Part shown: one piece after another, positions 8,011 to 16,199 of the stretch
Layout of the letters: the number at the start of each line of letters is the position of its first letter
Numbering within the stretch: the first letter of the stretch is position 1
Assembly (NCBI GenBank): GCA_900752335.1
Contig: CAADUZ010000023.1
Span: forward strand, 39,475 to 103,474
Direction: 5' to 3'
DNA from: Clostridia bacterium
GTDB lineage: Bacteria; Bacillota; Clostridia; TANB77; CAG-508
Length of the DNA: 64,000 nt
The notes under the pieces: generated by a model
Database searches by the model: none
What the model was told of the DNA's origin: nothing
Seen by the model: the letters and a program-made list of their open reading frames with translations, nothing else
Position numbers and translations under genes: made by a program

Positions 8011-10149
8011 TCAATAGGCTTCATAATTTATATTTCTACTATAATTCACTTTGTAATTTTTATTGTTTTCTTCTAAAATATCTTCGAAAATATGATAAAT
8101 TTCTTTATCGTCAATAGTAATAATCGTCTGTATAATTGGTATAAACTCTTTCGTTAAGTTATTAGAGAAATATTCAATATCTTTACTAACTGTCTTATCA
8201 TTGCCATCAAATTCAATTAGTTCTATTATTATTTCTAAACCAAATATCATTCCAAGAAAACCTGCAATTAAGCATTCATCTATATCACTAAACAAATCAT
8301 TATCATTAAAAATATTTTTGGCTGCTATTGCATCTAAATGTATAAATTCAGATACTTTAGCATAAAAAGTATTATACAATTTTTTATAATTTTCTCCTGC
8401 TTTTTCAGCTAATTGTTTTTTCTGAATGTCAAATTTGAATTTTTCTCCAGTTTTTATATTTTCTATTTCAAATTTGTTAATTTTTTTGTGAGTGCCATTA
8501 TCAATTCCAGCAACTGGTAAAATCTTTTCCTTAAACAATTTACTGTCTTTTTTATAAGCTTTGATATTAATTAAAATTTCGAATAATATTCTGTCAACAG
8601 CCATAGCATTATCATAATATTCTCCATCTACTAATTCTTTTAATGCTTTTAAGTTAATACTTGCTTTATATGCCCCAAAAACTAAAAAATCTTTAATATC
8701 TTGAATGATAAATTTTTTATTTTTTTGTTTATCTTTAGAATAAAAATTTATAAAAACATTTAAGCAATATATCATATCATCAATCTTGTTTTGGTTCATA
8801 TATTCTAAAATAAAACTTATTGCTTCTACTGCTTGTAATTCATTCCATTTATTGCCTTTTATTTTGCTTGACATTATCTTTTTATACTCTTTCATATAGC
8901 TTTTGAATTTATATATATCTCTATCTGACAATAAATTTTCATTCTCACTTGTAAGCATAAATCCAGATTTATCTGCTGCATATAGCCAAGCTTTATCAAT
9001 ATCTCCTTTTCTTTTTAAGATTTTATAACCTATTGCTAAATCATTTGGCAAAATTCCTCCAAAAATTAAATTTTCATTACCCGGCATTCTTCCAAAAATT
9101 CTTTTAAAATGCATTTGCTCATTTTCCAAAATTTCAGTTGCTATTGGATGTACAGGTACAGATTTTATATATTCATTTTCTTTTTTAGATTTAAAATACT
9201 TCATATTTTTATTTTTACAACACTTTGCATACTTTTTTCCACTTCCACAAGGACATTTTTCATTATCGTCCCATTCTTCCTCTTCTTCCTTTAATTTTTC
9301 AAAAATATTATCAAAATATTGTACTAACTTTTTCACAAACTGTTCATCTCTAAATTCTGTTGTTTCCTTCCATCCTTTACCGATTTTTTTAGTGATTCTG
9401 ATTTCCATTTTTTCGATTATATAATGAGCAAACGAATTAACAAATAGTTCAGTTGCTTCTTTAGATTCTGAATCTATTTCTGGCATATCTATATCATTAA
9501 ATAAACTCAAAAAATTATCTGGTACTTTTTTAGACTCTCCTACTAAAATACTCTTAAGCAGAAAACCAAATTGTTCAAGGCATATTTCAAAATTATCCTT
9601 GGCAGCATTTTCATTTGAATAATATATTTGAATTGAATAATTAAGATTATTTATCACATTATAATTAGTAAACAGCATTTTATTTTTTCTATATCTATAA
9701 TTAAAATAAAATATAGCTAAATGGTTAATTTTCTTACTTATAATTGAAAAATAGTTGCATTCAGCTTCTAATATTTGCAAAGCTCTTTCCAATTCTTTAA
9801 CTTCAATATGCCAGTCAGTAGATTCTGCTTCCTTAAATTGCTTAAAATAATTATTTAAAATAAATTTTAATACTTTTAGCATATCTTTTTCTATTTCAGC
9901 ATCTTCCACAATTTCTTCTGTTAACAATGCTAGTGGTGCTATCTTGTTTGGATAGAAACTTATTACCTCATTTACCATATATTCTTTTCTTAATTTATCA
10001 CTAGTACTTTTAGCTTGTTTTACAATTTCTCCTAGAAATTTATTTTGATTTTCTCTATCTTCATTTTCTATCTTACTAATAATAATTTCTAATATTTTTT
10101 TTATTTCGTCTTTTTCTGTAGTTTCAAATAATTTAACAATTTCTTCCAC
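8011..10149 (-). CDS. Large SEC-C motif protein
   Basis: 712 residues from a GTG start nine bases after AGGAG. A SEC-C zinc motif, CPCGSGKKYAKCC, lies near residues 300-312; the remainder is mostly helical and acidic with no membrane segments. SEC-C modules occur at the SecA C-terminus and as add-ons to many accessory proteins, including some in defence loci. Nothing here is catalytic to my eye. It faces the nuclease gene across a shared terminator and follows a small ORF and an HsdS-like gene in the same direction. Confidence 0.75.
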   Translation of the reverse strand: MEEIVKLFETTEKDEIKKILEIIISKIENEDRENQNKFLGEIVKQAKSTSDKLRKEYMVNEVISFYPNKIAPLALLTEEIVEDAEIEKDMLKVLKFILNNYFKQFKEAESTDWHIEVKELERALQILEAECNYFSIISKKINHLAIFYFNYRYRKNKMLFTNYNVINNLNYSIQIYYSNENAAKDNFEICLEQFGFLLKSILVGESKKVPDNFLSLFNDIDMPEIDSESKEATELFVNSFAHYIIEKMEIRITKKIGKGWKETTEFRDEQFVKKLVQYFDNIFEKLKEEEEEWDDNEKCPCGSGKKYAKCCKNKNMKYFKSKKENEYIKSVPVHPIATEILENEQMHFKRIFGRMPGNENLIFGGILPNDLAIGYKILKRKGDIDKAWLYAADKSGFMLTSENENLLSDRDIYKFKSYMKEYKKIMSSKIKGNKWNELQAVEAISFILEYMNQNKIDDMIYCLNVFINFYSKDKQKNKKFIIQDIKDFLVFGAYKASINLKALKELVDGEYYDNAMAVDRILFEILINIKAYKKDSKLFKEKILPVAGIDNGTHKKINKFEIENIKTGEKFKFDIQKKQLAEKAGENYKKLYNTFYAKVSEFIHLDAIAAKNIFNDNDLFSDIDECLIAGFLGMIFGLEIIIELIEFDGNDKTVSKDIEYFSNNLTKEFIPIIQTIITIDDKEIYHIFEDILEENNKNYKVNYSRNINYEAY

Positions 10150-10178
10150 TTAAACTTCTCCTTTTATGTGTTTAATGC

Positions 10179-10454
10179 TTAATTAAATATTGTTATGTTC
10201 TCTTCTTTATCCAAGTATAACTTAATTATATTTTTATATTGATTCAATTTTATTTGGTAAATTTGTCCAAGATTTATTAAACAATTATTTTTACTTAATT
10301 TATCGCTCAACTTTAGTACCCCAAATTGGACGTCAAAAAATAGTTTATTTATTGTATTTAAACTAGAAACTGTTCCTTCGGATTTAATAAATATTTTGCT
10401 GTTTTTAAATTTCGATAAAACATTAATCAATTCTTTTTCATTAATATCTTCCAT
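10179..10454 (-). CDS. Small hypothetical protein, 91 residues
   Basis: ATG at 10454 chosen because GGTGGTG lies seven bases upstream; an upstream in-frame ATG at 10490 would overlap the HsdS-like gene. The sequence has alternating strands (KIFIKSEGTVSSL, FDVQFGVLKLSDKL, IIKLYLDKEENITIF), suggesting a small beta-rich domain. No family recognised. It lies 26 bases after the HsdS-like gene and 29 before the SEC-C gene, so the three are probably one operon. Confidence 0.6.
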   Translation of the reverse strand: MEDINEKELINVLSKFKNSKIFIKSEGTVSSLNTINKLFFDVQFGVLKLSDKLSKNNCLINLGQIYQIKLNQYKNIIKLYLDKEENITIFN

Positions 10455-10479
10455 ATCCACACCACCTATATTTTCAAAA

Positions 10480-11046
10480 CTATATATCATATAATTTAAT
10501 CAATTTATTTTGCATACTAGAAATTTGCTCTTTCAATTTTTTGTCTTCTTCTAGTATTTTTAATTGCTCTTCCAGTGAGATCTCTGGAATTTCAAACTGC
10601 CTCAAACTGTCTAGTCTTATTTGATATGTTGAAGAATATCCTTTTGACATGCAATATGCCTCTTCCAAAAGTTTCTTTATGTATTTATCTGTATTTAATA
10701 TTTTTGCTAAAAATATTGGATTATATAGCTCTGCTTTTACTCTTGCAAAAATTACTCTTGCAGAATATACCACCTTTTCTTCTCCAAGATTTGTAATATT
10801 TCTTACTTGCAAACTGTTTCTAACTAGTTCTGGAAAAATTAAATCATTTTCTTTTGCTCCGTAAAAGTAAAGTAAGTTTCCCTTATTTTCTAATTCGTAC
10901 TTATACTCATCTTCTAATATAACGGCCCCATTTTCCTTAATATGAGTTAATCTTAAATTGTATATATCTCCTGTTTTTGACTTATATTCATCTGGTATAG
11001 TCTTTCCTCTACTTATTACGTCACAAATATCTTCTAATTTTAACAT
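10480..11046 (-). CDS. Orphan HsdS-like half specificity subunit
   Basis: About 188 residues from ATG 11046, seven bases after GGTGAT. It resembles one target-recognition domain plus a spacer helix of a type I restriction S subunit: KLEDICDVISRGKTI at the start, SKGYSSTYQIRLDSLRQFEIP in the middle, and a closing coiled coil (EEQLKILEEDKKLKEQISS). Full HsdS has two such halves, about 400 residues. No hsdM or hsdR is in the window. It could dimerise as a half S subunit or serve another complex in the operon. Tentative. Confidence 0.65.
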   Translation of the reverse strand: MLKLEDICDVISRGKTIPDEYKSKTGDIYNLRLTHIKENGAVILEDEYKYELENKGNLLYFYGAKENDLIFPELVRNSLQVRNITNLGEEKVVYSARVIFARVKAELYNPIFLAKILNTDKYIKKLLEEAYCMSKGYSSTYQIRLDSLRQFEIPEISLEEQLKILEEDKKLKEQISSMQNKLIKLYDI

Positions 11047-11164
11047 TTTTATCACCGCATGTAATATATCACATTCTCTTCATTTTGTCAAGTACATTTG
11101 TAATACTGTTTATTTTACAACGTAATAACATACGTTAGCATATTTATATAATGCCCGTTATCAC

Positions 11165-11195
11165 AAAAAAATGCAGATATATATCTGCATTTTTT
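11165..11195. terminator. Palindromic terminator
   Basis: AAAAAATGCAGATAT followed directly by its complement, with an intact T-run on each strand. It overlaps the stop of the following minus-strand gene. Confidence 0.75.
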
Positions 11196-11820
11196 ATACT
11201 ATATATTTACTTATTTCTTCATATAAATCAACTGTTTTTGGGTTAAGATTATGATTATCTGCATATGCATAGCAGTCATTTGATATTTTAGTCATATCTG
11301 TCGCAAGACTGTTTACATTATCAATAAAATCGTCATCGTTAATATGATTTAATACATTATAGAAGTTTTCATTTACATACTTTAAAATATTAAAGTATAG
11401 ATCATATGTTTCAGCCAATTCTTCTGCTATCATATCTTTAGAAACTTCATTTTCTAGTGCTATATATTTTTCAAGTGCTTGAACGTCTATATTAATGTTA
11501 TCGTCTAATGTATAATCTATATCTGTTACGTCAACTTTTCTAACTACGTCTGTACATTGACTTGCAATATCCCCTACTTTTTCGATTCCACTACTTGCTC
11601 TGTTACAAAATATGCTTGTAATCAATTCCTTTATGATAATTATATTCTCTTCATTTCCTTTAGAAACAACATAATCATATGCTTCTTTATATTCTCCTTT
11701 TTTCAAGTATTCTACTGCTTTATTTAATTCATAACTTGGTTTAAGTATAATAAATACTATAGAACCTATTACCGCTAATATTAGCAAAATTATTATTCCT
11801 ATTTTTATTCCTTTACTCAT
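11194..11820 (-). CDS. Membrane-anchored hypothetical protein
   Basis: 208 residues. One N-terminal membrane helix (IGIIILLILAVIGSIVFIIL) and an exported helical domain with KAVEYLKKGEYKEAYDYV, reminiscent of a TPR-type helix pair. The rest is acidic and helical. No family name recognised. It follows the small membrane gene at 11846-12193 by 25 bases, likely co-transcribed with it and the zinc-ribbon gene upstream. Confidence 0.65.
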   Translation of the reverse strand: MSKGIKIGIIILLILAVIGSIVFIILKPSYELNKAVEYLKKGEYKEAYDYVVSKGNEENIIIIKELITSIFCNRASSGIEKVGDIASQCTDVVRKVDVTDIDYTLDDNINIDVQALEKYIALENEVSKDMIAEELAETYDLYFNILKYVNENFYNVLNHINDDDFIDNVNSLATDMTKISNDCYAYADNHNLNPKTVDLYEEISKYIV

Positions 11821-11845
11821 TACTATTTCTCCTATCTAAATAAAA

Positions 11846-12193
11846 TTAATATCCCATAATCATATCTGCCCATGCTTCCATCTGTTTGTAATGTTCATAA
11901 CAATAATATTCTTTTCCGCTTACACCATCTATGCTATACGTACCTTTTTTATTGCAACCAGATGCATCACAATAATGCGTAGTAGTCGTGGTTGTAGTTG
12001 TATAGTCATCTGTTTTTGTTGGACTACTACTGCTTGTATAGCTTTTTGGTGTAGTAGTAATTACGTCTTTTTCGCTATTATTAAAATTAAAGATAACTAT
12101 TATTGCAATAATTACAATTATAACTATAATGCTTATAAATATAGCTTTTGATTTCATACCATTTGTTGTTTTATTCATTCTTTTTCCTTCCAT
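11846..12193 (-). CDS. Membrane protein with Ser/Thr linker and small Cys/His domain
   Basis: 115 residues (an alternative ATG at 12178 also has an AAGGA site). One membrane helix near residues 15-37, then a low-complexity Thr/Ser linker, then CDASGCNKKGTYSIDG and YYCYEHYKQM, a small Cys-His cluster likely to bind zinc. The pattern resembles short zinc-finger tails on surface proteins of Firmicutes. Function unknown. The GC content of the linker is similar to its neighbours. Confidence 0.6.
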   Translation of the reverse strand: MEGKRMNKTTNGMKSKAIFISIIVIIVIIAIIVIFNFNNSEKDVITTTPKSYTSSSSPTKTDDYTTTTTTTTHYCDASGCNKKGTYSIDGVSGKEYYCYEHYKQMEAWADMIMGY

Positions 12194-12236
12194 TTCTTCC
12201 CTTTCCCCTATCTAATGTTAGGTTTTAACAATATTT

Positions 12237-12431
12237 TTATAGTGACCATTTATGACCACATTTTAAACATGTTATAACTACTTTTTTGCTTCCCAGCATT
12301 CCTCCAAGTAATCCTACTGGTCCAAGTAATAATCCACCCGCTGCGGCTTTTCCTAGTCCAAAACCTTTTCTATCTGCATAAATTTGATTGCTTCCACATT
12401 TCGGACAACATACTTCATTATTTCCTGACAT
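12237..12431 (-). CDS. Small zinc-ribbon protein
   Basis: 64 residues with two CxxC knuckles, CPKCGSNQIYA and CLKCGHKWSL, separated by a Gly/Leu-rich hydrophobic hairpin (AAAGGLLLGPVGLLGG). This is a common arrangement in small phage- and bacteria-encoded zinc-ribbon membrane proteins. A strong GGAGGGGAG site precedes the ATG. It heads the three-gene minus-strand cluster ending at 11194. Role unknown. Confidence 0.7.
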   Translation of the reverse strand: MSGNNEVCCPKCGSNQIYADRKGFGLGKAAAGGLLLGPVGLLGGMLGSKKVVITCLKCGHKWSL

Positions 12432-12554
12432 ATAACTCCCCTCCTTTAAATTTTTTCAATTTTCTATACTATACCACAAAATTTCATTTTTGTACACATT
12501 TTTGTATACTTATTTTAAATTTATTTTTGTACATAATATTAATAGGTGATTTAA

Positions 12555-12728
12555 ATGGGAAAATTAAAGATAGAAAAAGCACAAAAAAATAATGATACTA
12601 TTACTAGAACCATTAGAATTAGTGGTAAAACTTTTGATAGAATTAACGAATTAGCTGAAAAGAATGATTTAAGTTTTAATAATGTAATAAATCAAATTAT
12701 AGAATATGGTTTAGAAAATTTAGACTAA
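12555..12728 (+). CDS. Ribbon-helix-helix DNA-binding protein
   Basis: 57 residues: MGKLKIEKAQ, then the strand TITRTIRISGKTFDRI and two helices (NELAEKNDLSFNNVINQII). This is the MetJ/Arc pattern of small antitoxins and plasmid regulators. GGTGAT precedes the ATG. It is the first gene of a plus-strand group with a DUF6338-like membrane protein and a Ser-rich peptide, so it may regulate that group. Confidence 0.75.
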   Translation: MGKLKIEKAQKNNDTITRTIRISGKTFDRINELAEKNDLSFNNVINQIIEYGLENLD

Positions 12729-12766
12729 AAATAAATGATTTCTATGTGACAATATATGGAGGAAAA

Positions 12767-13387
12767 ATGGAAGAAATTTTATATACAATCATAGCAGCAA
12801 TAGCCTTTTTAATACCAGGATTTATAACAACTACAATTGTGAAAAAAATTATTCCTATTGTAAATAAAGAATATAAATACAATATACTTGAAAATTTTAT
12901 ATACAGTTTTTTAAATATATTTATATGGGCTATACCTATACACAATATCTATCTTAATATTGATTCTTTTAAACAAAACTTTTTTTGGTTATGGTTATTA
13001 ATTTTCATAATTATATTTATATCTCCAATAGTGATTGCATTAGTGATAGTATTAATAAATAAATATGAACTTTTCAGGAAATTATGTACATATTTTAATA
13101 TTACTAATATAGATATTGAACCGTCCGCCTGGGATTTTAAGTTTAAACAAATAGAAAATGAATGGGTTATTGTAACTCTAACTAACGATAGAACTATTGC
13201 AGGTTTCATAGGAAAAAACTCTTTTATATCAGATAATCCTCAAGAAAGAGATTTATATATTGATGAAGTATATGAAATATCTAAAAGTGGAAATTGGAAA
13301 AAAAGAGAGCGAACAGACGGAATCTGGCTAAAAAGTGATGAAATAAAGACTATTGAATTTTATAAATGTAAAAAAGGAGATGAATAA
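12767..13387 (+). CDS. DUF6338-like membrane protein
   Basis: About 206 residues from ATG 12767, which follows GGAGG by five bases. Three hydrophobic segments fill the first 90 residues (the first includes IIAAIAFLIPGFITTTIV). The cytosolic C-terminal half has WVIVTLTNDRTIAGFIG, then RDLYIDEVYEI and GIWLKSDEIKTIEFYK, the conserved ending of DUF6338-type proteins. Function unknown; the domain looks like a small SH3-like barrel. Its stop is one base from the next start, so translation is coupled. Confidence 0.7.
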   Translation: MEEILYTIIAAIAFLIPGFITTTIVKKIIPIVNKEYKYNILENFIYSFLNIFIWAIPIHNIYLNIDSFKQNFFWLWLLIFIIIFISPIVIALVIVLINKYELFRKLCTYFNITNIDIEPSAWDFKFKQIENEWVIVTLTNDRTIAGFIGKNSFISDNPQERDLYIDEVYEISKSGNWKKRERTDGIWLKSDEIKTIEFYKCKKGDE

Positions 13388-13388
13388 A

Positions 13389-13562
13389 ATGAGTAAAATT
13401 TCTAAGAGCAGTAGTTATAGTTCTTCAAGTAAAAATAAAAAATTATCTGCAAGTTCAATTTCGCAAAGAAATAAACATGGATATCGCCCAAATGGAGATA
13501 AGTCTAGCGATTGTTCAGCCCCTCCTTTTGGAGGCTCAAGTATACAAAATAAATGCAAATAA
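13389..13562 (+). CDS. Ser/Lys-rich 57-residue peptide
   Basis: ATG 13389 has AAGGAGATG upstream within the end of the previous gene. The sequence is low complexity: SKSSSYSSSSKNKKLSAS, then SISQRNKHGYRPNGD and a short Cys-containing tail. Basic and probably disordered. The SISQR segment resembles ALSQR of the convergent 46-residue gene, which faces it across a shared terminator. No function recognised. Confidence 0.6.
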   Translation: MSKISKSSSYSSSSKNKKLSASSISQRNKHGYRPNGDKSSDCSAPPFGGSSIQNKCK

Positions 13563-13582
13563 AAAGGTCAAAAGACCTTTTT
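13561..13582. terminator. Shared bidirectional terminator
   Basis: AAAAAGGTC, AAAA loop, GACCTTTTT. It ends both the plus-strand 57-residue gene and the minus-strand 46-residue gene. Confidence 0.85.
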
Positions 13583-13721
13583 ATTTATGCTTCTTATGTG
13601 AAGGCTGTCTTTGAGATAGTGCAGAACCTGCAATGGACTTTGTAGTCTTAGAAGTTCTTCCATCTTTAAGTGCCTTAGAAGCTTGACTTGCAACTCTTTT
13701 TGAAGTTTTTTTACAAGCCAT
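13581..13721 (-). CDS. Basic 46-residue protein of a widespread small family
   Basis: MACKKTSKRVASQASKAL, then DGRTSKTTKSIAGSALSQR and a Lys/His tail. The ATG follows a strong GAGGTGGTGATG. Short proteins with SK..AS..SK..R.SK..KS.AGSALSQ occur widely in bacteria and phages, often in accessory regions. Strongly basic; nucleic-acid contact is possible but unproven. Too short to be noticed by length filters. Confidence 0.7.
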   Translation of the reverse strand: MACKKTSKRVASQASKALKDGRTSKTTKSIAGSALSQRQPSHKKHK

Positions 13722-13828
13722 ATTCATCACCACCTCTCTAGGAAAAAATCCTTCTCCATTAATTCATTCCTATTATGGTGATACATTAAATAATATATCA
13801 TATTTTTTGTACAAAATCAAATTCTTGT

Positions 13829-13953
13829 TTGACATTTTCTAAAATTATGATATAATAACAATAGGAAATGGAGAAAACCACAAACGTGGCTTACCTCAAG
13901 TTAATATGTAAAAACACATCTAACTCGGGAAAGTTTTACAGATGTGTTTTTTT
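13829..13953 (+). ncRNA. Antisense RNA of type I toxin-antitoxin locus A, with promoter
   Basis: Promoter TTGACA (13829-13834), 16-base spacer, TATAAT (13851-13856). The transcript would start near 13862 at TAGGAAATGG and end at the hairpin AAAACACATCT / AGATGTGTTTT (13911-13950) with a T-run, about 92 nt. There is no ORF of note. The hairpin also lies at the 3' end of the converging toxin mRNA, as in Fst/par loci. Confidence 0.65.
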
Positions 13954-13958
13954 GTTGG

Positions 13959-14081
13959 TTATTTGCTCTTACGAAGTAGTATTACAAGTGCTATTATCGA
14001 AGTAAGAGCTATGATAGTTATTCCTATTAAAGCATAAAATAATATGTATATAATTGTTATTAAATATCCAGTATCTATCAT
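13959..14081 (-). CDS. Hydrophobic 40-residue peptide, type I toxin A
   Basis: MIDTGYLITIIYILFYALIG.. with a single membrane helix and the basic end RKSK. The ribosome site GGAGGTGA is five bases from ATG and can pair with CCTCC just upstream (hairpin 14090-14104), which would occlude it. The promoter on the minus strand is TAGACA, 17 bases, TATACT (14171-14143), and the leader holds UAGGAAAUGAGAAUAAGC (14134-14117). The size, charge, occluded start and convergent small RNA fit a TxpA/Fst-type membrane toxin. Not tested. Confidence 0.7.
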   Translation of the reverse strand: MIDTGYLITIIYILFYALIGITIIALTSIIALVILLRKSK

Positions 14082-14322
14082 AAGCCTCACCTCCTTATTG
14101 GAGGCAAACCACATCTGCTTATTCTCATTTCCTACGCTTTCTAGTATAGTATAATTTTACCTATTTGTCTATATAATATATCAAATTTTATTTTTTTCTT
14201 TTTAGTTTTCACTTTCTTATACTTCTCAATTAACAATAGTAATTTACTATATTGTCCTCTATAAACAACTTAAACTTTGTTTTAGACCTTGGATTTTGTC
14301 TTATCAAATGGTTTTTACGGAT

Positions 14323-14520
14323 TTACGCACTCTTTAATTCAAGCCTCAATTTATCAGCAATCATTGCGATAAATTCCGAATTTGTTGGCTTACCTTTTGC
14401 TGCTGATACTGTGTAGCCGAATATTCTCTCTACTACATCTTGCTTTCCCCTTCCCCATGCTACTTCTATTGCATGGCGAATTGCGCGTTCTACTCTGCTT
14501 GGGGTTGTGTGATATTTTAT
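14323..14520 (-). pseudogene. spo0A: Displaced spo0A 3' end (C-terminal effector domain fragment)
   Basis: Encodes [18 protein letters not shown] to the stop with LRLELKSA, about 62 codons. It matches the end of the intact Spo0A (31326) with only three residue changes, but many silent ones. Identical runs are 33 bp (14452-14484) and 17 bp (14486-14502). Upstream of codon KY the match ends. There is no start codon or receiver domain. The direct orientation and the integrase next to the intact copy fit an attL remnant left by element insertion. Confidence 0.85.
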
Positions 14521-14829
14521 GTAGAGTTTATGATTGCAAAAATTTGACTAAAGCAATAAATATTTATAGCTTTTACCTCAATATGTTTATTGCATTGATT
14601 GTAATAGAACTTTTTTCGTTTGTCAATTTTATGAACTATACTTTTTATATTTTTTGTTATGCAAATCAAATTGCTATATACTTATACTTTTAATAATAGT
14701 TCAAAAATAAAAATAACATATTTCATTTACTGTTCTATTTCTTCTTTAATAAATTATTATTTTAATTTACTTTTGGCTAAGAAATAAAATAAAGAATAAA
14801 TGAACGATATCATTTATCCTTTATTTTTA
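14521..14829. other. Gene-free left end of the putative element
   Basis: AT-rich, no credible ORF. It contains ATTGCA motifs (TGATTGCAAAAA near 14530, TTTATTGCATTGATTG near 14590) that echo the ATTGCAAT repeats at the right end (31210-31297). They are possible integrase arm sites. Nothing else recognised. Confidence 0.4.
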
Positions 14830-15804
14830 TTATGATTTATTTCCCATTCCTAGCAATAAAGCCTGCCCCAAAAGTCCAATCACTTGACTATAAAACCATT
14901 GATGTTTATTAAAATGATTCCCTATCCTTTTACAAAGCCCCGTATTCTTAGCAATGTTTTTAGTTACATTCATATTATCTATGTAATCTTTGACTTCTTC
15001 TAATATTTGTTTTAATTCTTCCTTATCTTCGTTTCCCTTTTCTTCTATCTCTTTTTCTAAATGGTCAATAGAATTGTTTATTGTAACATTTGAATCTGTA
15101 ATATTTCCCATATTCAAAAATCCTGTATTTGTTATATTTACTAACGGTCTATTCATTTTTTCAATCTGCTCCATATATTTTTTCTCCCTTTCAAAATATG
15201 TTTTACCTGGATATGTTAATTCAGCACTATAAACTGTGTCAGAAGCCCAAGTAACATTTATTAATCCATTTTTAATTAGCATACCTATTATGCCTCTATT
15301 TAGCTCATCTTCTTCAATTTTATCTGATAAAAAAGTGTCTATATTCTCTTTTTTTTCATCTTTTATTATTATTTCTTTTAGTAATTCTTTTGCTTGGTCT
15401 GTTAATTCTTCAAACAATTCTTTTCTCATTCCTTTCTTTTCAAAATATGATAGAGCATCAGGTGTTAAAATTATATGCCAATCTCCACCTATATATAGTT
15501 TTCCAAAAGATATATATCCAAATAGTTTTAATCTTTCTATTATACCTTCAATATTGAAGTCCATATATTCAGGGAACTCATTACAATTTCCTGTAATTTG
15601 CATTATTTTACCATTATTACTTTTCGACAATAATATTAATAACATTGTTTCTTCTGTTTCCGATAATAATATCATTTTATTTGCTCCTACCAGATTATTT
15701 TTTTCTATTATTTCTTTTTGTTTATTTTGTATAATCTTGCCTATACTCTTATTTAAATCTTTTTCAAAATTTTTTAAATTGCATTTAATTTTAATCTTTG
15801 CCAT
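14830..15804 (-). CDS. Hypothetical protein with winged-helix-like halves
   Basis: 324 residues, mostly soluble. Two similar alpha/beta segments, around residues 45-130 and 135-205, look like winged-helix modules (IIERLKLFGYISFGKLYIGG; ITLTP-like TPDALSYFEK; ELTYPGKTYFERE). A linker with NITNTGFLNMGNITDSNVTI resembles a short beta-solenoid, followed by an acidic coiled coil and the hydrophobic end SQVIGLLGQALLLGMG. That layout (sensor, repeat linker, terminal hydrophobic helix) is seen in accessory effectors, but I cannot name the family. First coding gene inside the left end of the element. Confidence 0.6.
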   Translation of the reverse strand: MAKIKIKCNLKNFEKDLNKSIGKIIQNKQKEIIEKNNLVGANKMILLSETEETMLLILLSKSNNGKIMQITGNCNEFPEYMDFNIEGIIERLKLFGYISFGKLYIGGDWHIILTPDALSYFEKKGMRKELFEELTDQAKELLKEIIIKDEKKENIDTFLSDKIEEDELNRGIIGMLIKNGLINVTWASDTVYSAELTYPGKTYFEREKKYMEQIEKMNRPLVNITNTGFLNMGNITDSNVTINNSIDHLEKEIEEKGNEDKEELKQILEEVKDYIDNMNVTKNIAKNTGLCKRIGNHFNKHQWFYSQVIGLLGQALLLGMGNKS

Positions 15805-15837
15805 ATAATACCCTTTCTAAATTATTTCTGCAAAAAG

Positions 15838-15957
15838 TTGACAATTTAATTACAAATGTGTATAATAAGTATAGGAAATGAAAGCCACTTTGTGGTTGCC
15901 GAAAAAAGATTTAAAAATAAACCATTTACTCGACCAAAGCAGAATGGTTTATTTTTT
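15838..15957 (+). ncRNA. Antisense RNA of type I toxin-antitoxin locus B, with promoter
   Basis: Promoter TTGACA (15838-15843), 17-base spacer, TATAAT (15861-15866). Start near 15872 at TAGGAAATGA; end at hairpin AAAATAAACCATT / AATGGTTTATTTT (15914-15955), about 86 nt. Same plan as locus A, with unrelated terminator sequence. Confidence 0.65.
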
Positions 15958-16072
15958 ATTGCCTATGTAGTAAATACAAGATGATGAATACTAAGGCAAA
16001 ATTTATGATAGTTACACCTACTAATCCAAAGAAAAGTAGTTTGATGATTAACAATAATGCTGATTCTACCAT
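15956..16072 (-). CDS. Hydrophobic 38-residue peptide, type I toxin B
   Basis: MVESALLLIIKLLFFGLVGV.. one membrane helix, ending HRQ. GGGGGTGGTG precedes the ATG. The minus-strand leader contains the same 18-nt sequence as locus A (complement of 16161-16178). A plausible promoter is TTGTTT, 17 bases, TATAGT upstream. The toxin and antisense RNAs converge on the hairpin at 15914-15955. Sequence similarity to toxin A is low, apart from GVTII versus GITII, so these are diverged relatives with a conserved RNA plan. Confidence 0.65.
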   Translation of the reverse strand: MVESALLLIIKLLFFGLVGVTIINFALVFIILYLLHRQ

Positions 16073-16199
16073 AGCACCACCCCCAGTTGTCAGTCTCACA
16101 AGCTAAAAGCTGTGGAAATAATATGTATACATCAAAGAGTAAAAGGTGGCAACACACTCCGCTTATTCTCATTTCCTATGCTATCTACTATACTATATT

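Noticed and set aside
14382..14693. Plus-strand ORF across the spo0A fragment
   Set aside because: Antisense shadow; the minus strand clearly encodes Spo0A residues.
15963..16172. Minus-strand ORF of 69 residues
   Set aside because: It is an out-of-frame shadow over toxin B and its leader; Trp/Cys-rich and without a ribosome site.
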